Below are positions 40,757 through 47,836 of a stretch of 64,000 nt of DNA, piece after piece (the stretch's first letter is position 1; the number at the start of each line of letters is the position of its first letter). The stretch comes from Tsukamurella pseudospumae (GTDB lineage: Bacteria > Actinomycetota > Actinomycetes > Mycobacteriales > Mycobacteriaceae), in NCBI RefSeq assembly GCF_001575205.1, contig NZ_LSRE01000049.1, positions 62,001 to 126,000 of the forward strand, read 5' to 3'. The notes beneath the pieces are model-generated. The model did no database searches. It had not been told where the DNA came from and saw nothing but the letters and a program-made list of their open reading frames with translations. The position numbers were made by a program, and so were the translations under genes.

Positions 40757-42721
40757 CTACTTACCGGCCACCAGCGTCAACGGCTTCGCCGCCGGCGAGA
40801 GCGGAATGCCGTACTTCTGCAGCATGAAGGTCGCGATGTCGTGGAACAGCGGCGCCGCCGACTGCCCGCCCGTGCCGTCCGAGCTGCGGGTGGGTGCGTC
40901 CATCATGATCCCGACGACGAACCGCGGGTCGTTGGTCGGGGCCACGCCCGCGAAGGTGATGTTGTACAGCGAGTTCGAGTACGCGTGCGTCACCGGGTCG
41001 ACCTGCTGCGCCGTTCCGGTCTTGCCGCTGATCTGGTAGCCCTCGACCGCGCCCGGCGCACCGGTGCCCTGCTGGTAGCCCATCGGGTCGCGCTGCAGCG
41101 CGGCGCGGAACATGTCCAGCACCGTCCGGGCCGTCTCGGGGCTCATGACCCGGACCGGCTCGGCGGCGGCCGCCGGGTTGGCGGCACCGTCGACCTCCTT
41201 GATGATGCGCGGCGGGATGCGGACCCCGTCGTTGGCGAGCGCCTGGTACATGCCCGCCATCTGCAGCACCGTCATCGACAGGCCCTGGCCGATGGGCAGG
41301 TTGGCGAACGTGCCGCCCGACCACTGATTGCGGGCGGGCACTTCGCCGCCGGACTCGCCGGGCAGGCCCACGCCGGTGGCGCTGCCGAGGCCGAACCTTC
41401 CCACGTAGTCGGCGAAGGTGTCCTCGCCGACGCGCTGCGCCAGCATCAGCGTGCCGACGTTGGAGGACTTACCGAACACGCCCGTCGTGGTGTAGGGCTC
41501 GACGCCGTGCGCCCAGGCGTCCTTGACCGTGACGCCGGCCATCCGGATCTGCCCCGGCACCTGCAGCACCTCCGTCGGCGTGGTCTTGCCGTTGTCGATC
41601 GCGGCCACAGCGGTGATCAGCTTGTTCACCGAGCCCGGTTCGAAGGGCGTGGTGACGGCGAGGTTGCCGGTGCGCGCCGATTTCGGATTGTTGTTCACGC
41701 CGAGTGAGGGGTTGAAGGTGTTGTCGACCGCCATCGACAGGACCTGGCCGGTCTTCGCGTCGAGCACCACGGCCTGCACGCTCTTCGCGCCGGACTTGGC
41801 CTTGGCCTGTGCCACCGCCTGCTGCACGAAGAACTGCACGTCGTTGTCGAGCGTCAGCACGACCCGGGCGCCGTTCGCGGCCGGGTGGACGTCGCGCGTG
41901 CTGCCGGGGATGACGGCACCGTCGGACCCACGGTCGTAGGTGCGCGAGCCGTCCGTGCCCGCGAGGATCGAGTCCAGCGAGGACTCGAGGCCGATGAGCC
42001 CCTGTCCCTCGAAACCGGTGGTGCCCACGATGTTCGCCGCGAGGGAGCCGCCGGGATAGTTGCGGATCGACTGCCGCTCGGCGCCGACCTCGGCGTACTC
42101 GTCGGTGATCGCCGATGCCTTGGCGGGATCGACGCCGCGGGCGAGGTAGACGAAGGTGTCGTTGCCGTGCATCTGCTCGAGCAGCTTCTGCTCGTTCACC
42201 GAATCGCCCAGCACGGACACGATCTTCTTGGCGATCTGCTGCAGCCGGTCATCGACGGTGACGGGCTCGTCGCCCTTCGCGGTGCCGCCCTCCTTCTTCG
42301 CCTCGACGGCCTTGTCGTACTTCTCCTGGATCTGCTTGCGGACGATCACCGGCTGGAAGGTGAGCGACTTCGCCTCCATGGTGAAGGCGATCGGCTGGCC
42401 GGCGCGGTCGGTGATGGACCCGCGGACCGCCGGCAGCACCTCCTTGACCTGGCGCTGGCTCGCGGCCTTCGCCGAGAGGGTCGGCGCCTGCACGAACTGG
42501 ACGACGCCCAGCCACACGGCGATCACGGCGAACACCGCGACGATCACCCAGCCGCCGATCCTGTTGCGGCTGAGGAAGGTCGTGGACACCTCGGGGGCGC
42601 GGCCGCCCTTGACGCGGGCGCGGGCCGACTGGTGTCCGGCCTTCGGGGCCGCCGCTGCGCGCGGCGTGCCGGTGCGGGCAGCGGGCCGCGTCTTCGTCGG
42701 CGGACGCTGGGCGCGGGTCAC
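40757..42721 (-). CDS. ftsI: FtsI / PbpB, septal class B penicillin-binding protein
   Basis: 654 residues. Basic Ala/Arg/Thr-rich cytoplasmic tail (about 1-55), one membrane helix (about 60-82), class B dimerisation domain, then transpeptidase domain. Active-site motifs: SVNK (in EPGSVNKLIT), SSN (in GKSSNVGT) and KTG (in ISGKTGTAQQ). Cross-links septal peptidoglycan with FtsW; target of beta-lactams. GTG start overlaps the ftsL stop by 4 bases. Confidence 0.96.
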   Translation of the reverse strand: MTRAQRPPTKTRPAARTGTPRAAAAPKAGHQSARARVKGGRAPEVSTTFLSRNRIGGWVIVAVFAVIAVWLGVVQFVQAPTLSAKAASQRQVKEVLPAVRGSITDRAGQPIAFTMEAKSLTFQPVIVRKQIQEKYDKAVEAKKEGGTAKGDEPVTVDDRLQQIAKKIVSVLGDSVNEQKLLEQMHGNDTFVYLARGVDPAKASAITDEYAEVGAERQSIRNYPGGSLAANIVGTTGFEGQGLIGLESSLDSILAGTDGSRTYDRGSDGAVIPGSTRDVHPAANGARVVLTLDNDVQFFVQQAVAQAKAKSGAKSVQAVVLDAKTGQVLSMAVDNTFNPSLGVNNNPKSARTGNLAVTTPFEPGSVNKLITAVAAIDNGKTTPTEVLQVPGQIRMAGVTVKDAWAHGVEPYTTTGVFGKSSNVGTLMLAQRVGEDTFADYVGRFGLGSATGVGLPGESGGEVPARNQWSGGTFANLPIGQGLSMTVLQMAGMYQALANDGVRIPPRIIKEVDGAANPAAAAEPVRVMSPETARTVLDMFRAALQRDPMGYQQGTGAPGAVEGYQISGKTGTAQQVDPVTHAYSNSLYNITFAGVAPTNDPRFVVGIMMDAPTRSSDGTGGQSAAPLFHDIATFMLQKYGIPLSPAAKPLTLVAGK

Positions 42722-43599
42722 CGGGGCGTTCCCTGGGCCGGCGTCGGCTGAGCCGGGGTCGGCGTGGGCGCGGCCTGCGCGGAAGTCGGTGCGGGCGAGG
42801 GGGTCTGGCCCTGCGCGGGGGTCTGCGGAGCCGTCGACGGTGCGCTCGTCGGCGCGTTCGCGACGGTCGGGCTGCCGGGGTTCATGGTGACCAATTGTTC
42901 CCCGCCGGCCGGTGCGGGCCCGGGATTCCCGGCGACCGGCGTGCCGGATCCGTCGGACGTGGCGCCGCTCGGATCCCCCGAGGTCGGTGCGGGCGGGTTG
43001 AGCGCGGGCTTGGCCACGCCGGTCGCGGGTGCGGGCTTGCCGACCACGACGACCTTGCCGTTCGGCTGCCCGACGAGCACCGGCACGTTGCCCGCGGGGA
43101 CCATGCCGAGGGCCGTGGCCCGCTCGGCCAGGCCGGGCGCGCTCTCCCCCGACTTCACGTCACGCTCCAGCGCGGCCTTCTTCTCGGCGAGAGTGTTGTT
43201 GACGGCCTCGCGCTTGCTGAGATCGTAGGAGTTCTCCGCGCTCCCGGTCGAGAGCCACAGCGTCAGACCGAGTCCCGCGCAGACGAGGGCGATCAGCGCC
43301 AGCACGAAGGGCACGCGGCGCACGAGGACGCGCGGCGTGGGCAGCTTCGACATCAGCCCGGCGGAGTCCGCGCCGTCGCGGTGCCGCCGCAGCGCCCGCT
43401 CGGCCGGGGTCTCGCGGAGGGTGCCGCCCGCGTCGAGGACCGCGCGCTGCTGGTCGAGCCGCTTCTGCCGCCGGTCGAGCGCCCGCTGCGCCGAGCTCGA
43501 CCGCGGCCGCGAGGTGTCGCGGTCCTCCCGTCGCGCCGGGGCGCGGCGGGTCCGGGCGTCCGGGGTCGACGGTGCCTGGGTCGCGTTCGGTGCGGTCAT
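42718..43599 (-). CDS. ftsL: FtsL-like bitopic division protein
   Basis: 293 residues from the ATG at 43599, which overlaps the rsmH stop (ATGA). A charged cytoplasmic N-terminus of about 95 residues rich in Arg is followed by one membrane helix ([20 protein letters not shown]), a short coiled-coil segment ([20 protein letters not shown]), and a very long Pro/Ala/Thr/Gly low-complexity tail. Position between rsmH and ftsI, the single helix and the coiled coil fit FtsL; sequence identity in this family is always low. The tail (over 120 residues) is unusual and presumably spans the wall space. Confidence 0.85.
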   Translation of the reverse strand: MTAPNATQAPSTPDARTRRAPARREDRDTSRPRSSSAQRALDRRQKRLDQQRAVLDAGGTLRETPAERALRRHRDGADSAGLMSKLPTPRVLVRRVPFVLALIALVCAGLGLTLWLSTGSAENSYDLSKREAVNNTLAEKKAALERDVKSGESAPGLAERATALGMVPAGNVPVLVGQPNGKVVVVGKPAPATGVAKPALNPPAPTSGDPSGATSDGSGTPVAGNPGPAPAGGEQLVTMNPGSPTVANAPTSAPSTAPQTPAQGQTPSPAPTSAQAAPTPTPAQPTPAQGTPR

Positions 43600-44594
43600 C
43601 GCGCGCTCCTCGTGCTGCGGGTCCGGTGGTCGGGGGTGTCGAGGCGACGAGCGGCGCGCAGGCGCACCGGCGCCGCCCGTTGGTTCTCGGCGATCTCGTC
43701 GTCGGTGGCGCGCTCGGCGCCGCGGGTGAGAAGCTCGAAGGTCGCGCCGGTGCCGGGGAGGTCCACCGGCAGCCCCGCCGGGGTCGTCGAGCGGATGCGG
43801 TCGGCCAGTGCCGATTTGACGATGCGGTCCTCGAGCGACTGGTAGCTCAGGAAGACGACGCGGCCGTCCGGAGCGAGCGCGTCGAGCGCCTGCGGGACCG
43901 CGGCCTCGAGGGAGGCGAGCTCGGCGTTCACTTCGATCCGCAGCGCCTGGAAAGTGCGTTTGGCGGGATGACCGCCGGTGCGGCGCGCGGGCGCCGGGAT
44001 CGTCGCGTAGAGCAGTTCGACGAGGCGCCCGCTGGTGGTGAAGGGCTCCTTCTCGCGCTCCTTGAGGACGGCGGAGGCGATCTTGCCCGCGAACCGCTCG
44101 TCGCCGTAGCGCTGCAGGATCCGCGCGAGGTCGCCGTGCGAGTAGGTGTTGAGCACGTCCGCAGCGGTGAGCGGATCCTCGGCGTTCATCCGCATGTCGA
44201 GCGGCGCGTCGACCGAGTAGGCGAAGCCGCGCTCGACGCGGTCGAGCTGCATGGAGGACACACCCAGGTCGAACAGGATGGCCTGGACGCCGGGGCGGCC
44301 CGGGCCGCTCATGCCGAGCTCGCCGAGCGCGTCGGCCATGCCGTCGTACCGGGTGTGGACCGGGATGAACCGGTCGCCGAACCGCGCGAGGCGATCGCCC
44401 GCGATGGCGTGCGCGTCGGCGTCCCGGTCGAGGCCGACGACGCGGATGTTCGGGAAGGATTCGAGCATGAGCTCGGAGTGGCCGCCGGCACCGAGCGTGG
44501 CGTCGACGTAGACGGCACCGTCGTGCTGTAGAGCCGGAGCGAGGAGCTCGCGTACCCGGGTCGCCAGGACCGGCACGTGACCGAAATCGGGCAT
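43596..44594 (-). CDS. rsmH: 16S rRNA m4C1402 methyltransferase RsmH (MraW)
   Basis: 332 residues. SAM-binding motif [35 protein letters not shown] and APLDMRMN are the MraW signatures, and [11 protein letters not shown] follows. N4-methylates C1402 of 16S rRNA (known). First gene after mraZ with a 192-base gap in which I see no gene. Overlaps ftsL by 4 bases. Confidence 0.96.
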   Translation of the reverse strand: MPDFGHVPVLATRVRELLAPALQHDGAVYVDATLGAGGHSELMLESFPNIRVVGLDRDADAHAIAGDRLARFGDRFIPVHTRYDGMADALGELGMSGPGRPGVQAILFDLGVSSMQLDRVERGFAYSVDAPLDMRMNAEDPLTAADVLNTYSHGDLARILQRYGDERFAGKIASAVLKEREKEPFTTSGRLVELLYATIPAPARRTGGHPAKRTFQALRIEVNAELASLEAAVPQALDALAPDGRVVFLSYQSLEDRIVKSALADRIRSTTPAGLPVDLPGTGATFELLTRGAERATDDEIAENQRAAPVRLRAARRLDTPDHRTRSTRSAR

Positions 44595-44786
44595 GGCTCC
44601 TCCAGAGCACGACGGGGATTGGCGATGGGCGGTGCTGTGGCGATGAGTTCCGGCGGATGAAGCGGGGTCCCCGCCCGACCCGTACCTGGCGTTGGGGAAG
44701 TACGTCAGGGCCGATTCGGGCGCAGGCCTCGGTCCACCTCGTCGCGGACGTGCGCTGCTGTGTTGCTGCGGGTTGTGGTGCGCGAC

Positions 44787-45218
44787 CTAGAAGATCGCCT
44801 TGAGCGATTCCGACTGCGGCTGCGCGTAGTCGTCTTCGTGCTGTGCCTGGTAGACGTCCCACGCCTCCGCGTCCCAGATCTCCAGGAACCTCCGCGATCC
44901 GACGACGACGCATTCCTTGGTGAGGCCTGCGTAGCGGCGGTGATCGGTCGAGAGCGAGATCCGACCCTGGGAGTCGGGACGCTGATCGTCCGAGCTGGCG
45001 AAGAAGTTGCGGTAGAAGGCGCGTCCCGCGGGGTCGGTCCATTCGATGGCATCGGCCTTCTCGGCGATGCGCTCGAACTCCGCCTTCGGGTACACCGTGA
45101 GGCTTCGATCCTGTCCTTTCGTGATCGTGAGCCCACCCGCCAGTTCCTCGCGGTACTTCGCGGGGAGGGTGAGCCGTCCCTTGTCGTCGAGCTTCGGCGT
45201 GTAGGTACCCGTGAACAT
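44787..45218 (-). CDS. mraZ: MraZ transcriptional regulator of the dcw operon
   Basis: 143 residues with two SpoVT/AbrB-like beta domains. Each holds the DxKGR-type motif: [14 protein letters not shown] and [15 protein letters not shown]. MraZ forms a ring and binds repeated sites before its own gene, repressing the operon (known in E. coli and Mycoplasma). I chose the ATG at 45218, eight bases after GGGAGG; a GTG at 45227 overlaps that ribosome site. A perfect-period repeat array lies 70-113 bases upstream. Confidence 0.96.
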   Translation of the reverse strand: MFTGTYTPKLDDKGRLTLPAKYREELAGGLTITKGQDRSLTVYPKAEFERIAEKADAIEWTDPAGRAFYRNFFASSDDQRPDSQGRISLSTDHRRYAGLTKECVVVGSRRFLEIWDAEAWDVYQAQHEDDYAQPQSESLKAIF

Positions 45219-45269
45219 CACGGCCACCTCCCGCCTCCCCCGTCGGGGTTGTCACTGGATCGAGACTTC

Positions 45270-45331
45270 AGACTAGCGCGTCTCTCTCCAGTGCGCCCCA
45301 CATTACCCCACCATCCGCCACTTTCAACCAC
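45270..45331 (-). promoter_or_regulatory. mraZ promoter and MraZ operator: five GTGG-type repeats at exact 10-bp spacing
   Basis: On the minus strand GTGG occurs at 45328-45331, 45318-45321, 45308-45311 and 45298-45301, and CTGG at 45288-45291: five boxes at a strict 10-bp period, on one helix face. The -10 TAGTCT is at 45270-45275, so the last boxes cover the -35. MraZ of E. coli is known to bind TGGG-type direct repeats with 5-bp spacers in its own promoter. The sequence is direct; the operator role is inferred from that precedent. Confidence 0.85.
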
Positions 45332-45382
45332 ATCGGAGCGCGTTTCGCGGCGCTTTCTCAGAATCATGGCAGGTCAGATCTG

Positions 45383-45551
45383 TGGTGAGAAGTGGGGGAC
45401 GCAGCTCCGCCCGGCGCGTCGGACTTCGTCACACCTGTCCGCAGGTCGCAACCACAGCGATCCATGTGACTGTTGAGGCGTGACTGAGCGCGGTGAGACC
45501 GCCCGTGGGGAGAAGTGGGGAAACAGGGTGGGGAGAAGCGGGGAGACGCGG
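45383..45551 (+). promoter_or_regulatory. Additional GTGG arrays on the plus strand
   Basis: Plus strand: GTGG at 45383 and 45393; GTGG at 45505 and 45515; GTGG at 45528 then GCGG at 45538 and 45548. Spacing is 10 bp in each set, as in the operator before mraZ but facing the other way. They may be auxiliary MraZ sites or loop anchors. No plus-strand gene follows them. Confidence 0.5.
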
Positions 45552-45560
45552 TCCGACCGG

Positions 45561-45630
45561 CCTCCCGCGGGGACTTCTCACTCGGTATCGGGTTGCAACC
45601 CGATGCGGAGGAGGAGACCCCCGCGGGAGG
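45561..45630. repeat. Nested palindromic repeat element, copy 2
   Basis: Exact dyad about 45595.5. Outer arms: CCTCCCGCGGGG (45561-45572) and CCCCGCGGGAGG (45619-45630). Perfect 18-bp core ATCGGGTTGCAACCCGAT (45587-45604). Same arms and core as 10801-10874, 35 kb away, with changed but co-varying intermediate bases. Confidence 0.85.
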
Positions 45631-45656
45631 GTCAGACCGTCAGACCGGCGGCACGG

Positions 45657-45692
45657 GGACGGCAGGACGGCACAGGGACGGCAGGACGGCAC
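45657..45692. repeat. Short tandem duplication
   Basis: A unit of about 18-19 bases (GGGACGGCAGGACGGCAC) occurs twice in a row; the preceding GTCAGACC is also doubled. Probably slippage-derived; no array beyond two units. Confidence 0.7.
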
Positions 45693-45781
45693 GGGGGCCA
45701 GCAGCAGGAGGCCGGCGAGGCGGGCGCGGAGGCCGTCCTCGGAGGCCGGTCGTCCCCCGCGCGACACCGAATCCCCCATCC

Positions 45782-45928
45782 CACGGGAAGCCGGATTCCC
45801 CTCAGAAGCGGCGACCGGCTCCGTCGACGAAAGCCGGACGTCGTGCCGCTGGATCAGCCCACGCCGTGAGTCCACGGCTCAGCTGCACGGGAAGCCGGAT
45901 TCGGCCTCGCGTGCGTTTGAGCCGTGGA
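45782..45928. repeat. Direct 17-bp repeat with an inverted repeat around the second copy
   Basis: CACGGGAAGCCGGATTC occurs at 45782-45798 and 45886-45902. The second copy lies in the loop of an inverted repeat TCCACGGCTCA (45871-45881) / TGAGCCGTGGA (45918-45928). Function unknown; it may form a stem with a 36-base loop if transcribed. Confidence 0.6.
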
Positions 45929-45983
45929 TTCACAGCGGGAGCCCGCCCGGGCAGGCGACGCGCGTTTCGCTCAGGGCGCAACG

Positions 45984-46012
45984 AAAAAGCCGCCGACCAT
46001 CAGGTCGGCGGC
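45984..46012 (-). terminator. Rho-independent terminator of the DUF3040 gene
   Basis: Minus strand: GCCGCCGACC, 4-base loop, GGTCGGCGGC (arms 46003-46012 and 45989-45998), then TTTTT (45984-45988). Perfect 10-bp stem with a U-run, 20 bases after the stop at 46033. Confidence 0.92.
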
Positions 46013-46032
46013 TTCGTTTCGTACGATTCAGC

Positions 46033-46452
46033 TCACGGGAAACGGCGGCGGAAGCGCTCTTCCATGCGGGCGACGAAGGACTGACCCGACGCACGGGCCC
46101 CCTTCACACCGCGCCCGCGACCGGACGGTGCACGGACGGAACCGTCCTCACCGACGGTGCCGCGCGGCCCCTTGGTGGACGGCCCTGACCACAGGGCGTA
46201 GATCACGGAGCCGAACATCAGCAGGAAGCCGATGAGGCCGACGATCACGGTGTACTCGACCTTGGGCAGCAACATTCCTGCGATGAGCAGCATCAGTCCG
46301 ACCGCGAAACCGATCGCGGCGAACACGCGACGCTTGCCCGAAGCGCCGCCGAACCGGCCGCCGCGTACGTTCGACGCGAACTTCGGGTCCTCGGCATAGA
46401 GCGCGCTCTCGATCTGGTCGAGCATGCGCTGTTCGTGCTCGGAGAGTGGCAC
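46033..46452 (-). CDS. DUF3040 membrane protein (Rv2169c-like)
   Basis: 139 residues. N-terminus PLSEHEQRMLDQIESALYAEDPKFAS is the DUF3040 signature; two membrane helices follow, then a basic Gly/Arg tail. GTG start at 46452 chosen because GGAGGGGAAC sits directly before it. M. tuberculosis Rv2169c has the same family and position next to mraZ. Role unknown. It ends in a strong terminator. Confidence 0.9.
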   Translation of the reverse strand: MPLSEHEQRMLDQIESALYAEDPKFASNVRGGRFGGASGKRRVFAAIGFAVGLMLLIAGMLLPKVEYTVIVGLIGFLLMFGSVIYALWSGPSTKGPRGTVGEDGSVRAPSGRGRGVKGARASGQSFVARMEERFRRRFP

Positions 46453-46557
46453 GTTCCCCTCCTTCAGCACTCATGGGGTCCAACTCCTGGCTCCATGATA
46501 CGAGGCTTGCGAGCACACGACCACCATCCACCGAACAATTAGCGCCCACTGTGAGAT

Positions 46558-46971
46558 TTATGCGGCGCGACTCAGGTCCGACTCGACGGAATTCAGGAAG
46601 CTCTGCACGCGGCCGTGCAGCACGGCCACCTCCTCGGCACTGACGGTGCGCGCCGTGGTCTCCAGCGCGGCGACCACACCGGACACCGAGGTGAAGTAGG
46701 CGACCCATTCCGCGTACCCCGGAGCGGCCTTCGCGAGCCGCAGCCACGCGTTGCGCGTGGGGCGGCGCACGCCCGTCTCCCGCTCCGCCAGGAGAGCGGC
46801 CGCGCCGCGCAACGCGGCGTGGTAGATCTCGCGGTACTGATCGGCGGGCGCCGGCGAGCCGCCGGCGCGGGCGAGGAACTGGTCCGCACGGTCCAGGATC
46901 CGGGCCGCGCCCGACTCCCCGACGCGCCGGCGGGACCCGACGTGATCGATCCGCGCTTTCGATTCGACCAT
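46558..46971 (-). CDS. SAV_6107-type HEPN-like small helical protein
   Basis: 137 residues, all helical, with RADQFLARAGGSPAPADQYREIYHAALRGAAALL as the family core. The SAV_6107 family is HEPN-related in fold; a catalytic R-x4-H is not obvious, so RNase activity is not claimed. Very strong ribosome site AGGAGGAAGG before the ATG. Divergent from the GNAT gene across 232 bases holding a LexA-like box. 105 bases separate it from the DUF3040 gene. Confidence 0.8.
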   Translation of the reverse strand: MVESKARIDHVGSRRRVGESGAARILDRADQFLARAGGSPAPADQYREIYHAALRGAAALLAERETGVRRPTRNAWLRLAKAAPGYAEWVAYFTSVSGVVAALETTARTVSAEEVAVLHGRVQSFLNSVESDLSRAA

Positions 46972-47134
46972 GACCTTCCTCCTGCTCCGTGAACCTTTTC
47001 GCTGTTACCTCTGTGTTGTACCGGACGGGACTGACACGTAACGCTTCCCTCGTTCCGCGCCAGCCCCGCCGGATGGACCGGGACCGACGTACCCGCCCCG
47101 GCGCCAGAACATGCGCGCCAATCCGATGGTCCAT

Positions 47135-47183
47135 GATCGAACAATCATTCGATCACTTCTAATATAGCGTGAGTGTCCGACAC
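47135..47183 (+). promoter_or_regulatory. GNAT promoter with LexA-like SOS box
   Basis: TCGAACAATCATTCGA (47137-47152) matches 11 of 12 fixed bases of the mycobacterial LexA box TCGAAC-N4-GTTCGA and lies inside a longer dyad, GATCGAA / TTCGATC (47135-47154). A consensus -10, TAATAT (47160-47165), follows so the box overlaps the -35 position. A second small dyad, GTGTCCGACAC (47173-47183), lies at the expected transcription start. LexA control is inferred. Confidence 0.6.
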
Positions 47184-47203
47184 GTCAAGGGAAAGGTCGA
47201 TCC

Positions 47204-47836
47204 GTGAGCGCAGTGATCCCGCAGGCCCCACGGATCCACGCTCTCTCCCCCCACGACGCCACGTTGTGGCTGCCCGCGGCCCTGCAGATCTACGTGGCGG
47301 CCATGGACTACCCGGCGGGAACGGAGGCGCACCGTCTGCCGATGTGGCGCGAGCACCTGAACCGCCCCGGGTACGCCGCGTTCGGCGCCGTCCAGGCGCT
47401 CCCCACGGCCGACGGGCGCCCCGTCGACCATCTCGTCGGCATCGCCTACGGCTACAGCGGCGCGGGTGACCAGTGGTGGAACCGCCAGCTCCGCGTGGGC
47501 CTGCGCCAGCGCGGCCTGCCCCCCGCCGGGATCGAGGCCGTGGCCGGCGACTACTTCGAGCTGACCGAGCTGCACGTGCATCCGGCGGCTCAGGGCCACG
47601 GGATCGGCAACGCGCTGCTCACCGCGCTCCTCACGGACCGCCCTGAGCCGCGGGTCCTGCTCTCCACGCCGGAGGTCGCCGCCGAGCAGAACCGGGCTTG
47701 GAAGCTCTACCGCCGCACCGGCTTCTACGACGTGCTGCGGGACTTCCGATTCTCCGGCGACCCGCGCCCGTTCGCGGTCCTCGGCCACGATCTGCCCTTC
47801 GTCGCTCCCCCGCCCTTCACCGCACCCGCACGATGA
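47204..47836 (+). CDS. GNAT-family acetyltransferase (Rv2170-like)
   Basis: 210 residues. GNAT core with ELTELHVHPAAQGHGIGNALL (acetyl-CoA loop Q/RxxGxG/A as AQGHGIG). GTG start after AAGGGAAAGG. Position between DUF3040 and lppM equals Rv2170, reported in M. tuberculosis as an acetyltransferase acting on isocitrate dehydrogenase (from memory). The stop overlaps the next start by 4 bases (ATGA). Confidence 0.88.
   Translation: MSAVIPQAPRIHALSPHDATLWLPAALQIYVAAMDYPAGTEAHRLPMWREHLNRPGYAAFGAVQALPTADGRPVDHLVGIAYGYSGAGDQWWNRQLRVGLRQRGLPPAGIEAVAGDYFELTELHVHPAAQGHGIGNALLTALLTDRPEPRVLLSTPEVAAEQNRAWKLYRRTGFYDVLRDFRFSGDPRPFAVLGHDLPFVAPPPFTAPAR

Larger units (their letters stand above)
45228..46032. 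other. Long gene-poor interval upstream of mraZ
   Basis: 805 bases with no coding frame that I can support. Contents in order: mraZ promoter and operator array (45270-45331), GTGG clusters on the opposite strand (45383-45396, 45505-45551), nested palindrome copy 2 (45561-45630), a 19-bp tandem duplication (45657-45692), direct and inverted repeats (45782-45928), and the terminator of the DUF3040 gene (45984-46012). Open frames here look like GC-rich chance frames. Confidence 0.7.

Noticed and set aside
45429-46188. Several overlapping open frames in the gap before mraZ
   Set aside because: Low-complexity Arg/Gly/Pro products, no good ribosome site, and they run through palindromes and tandem repeats.
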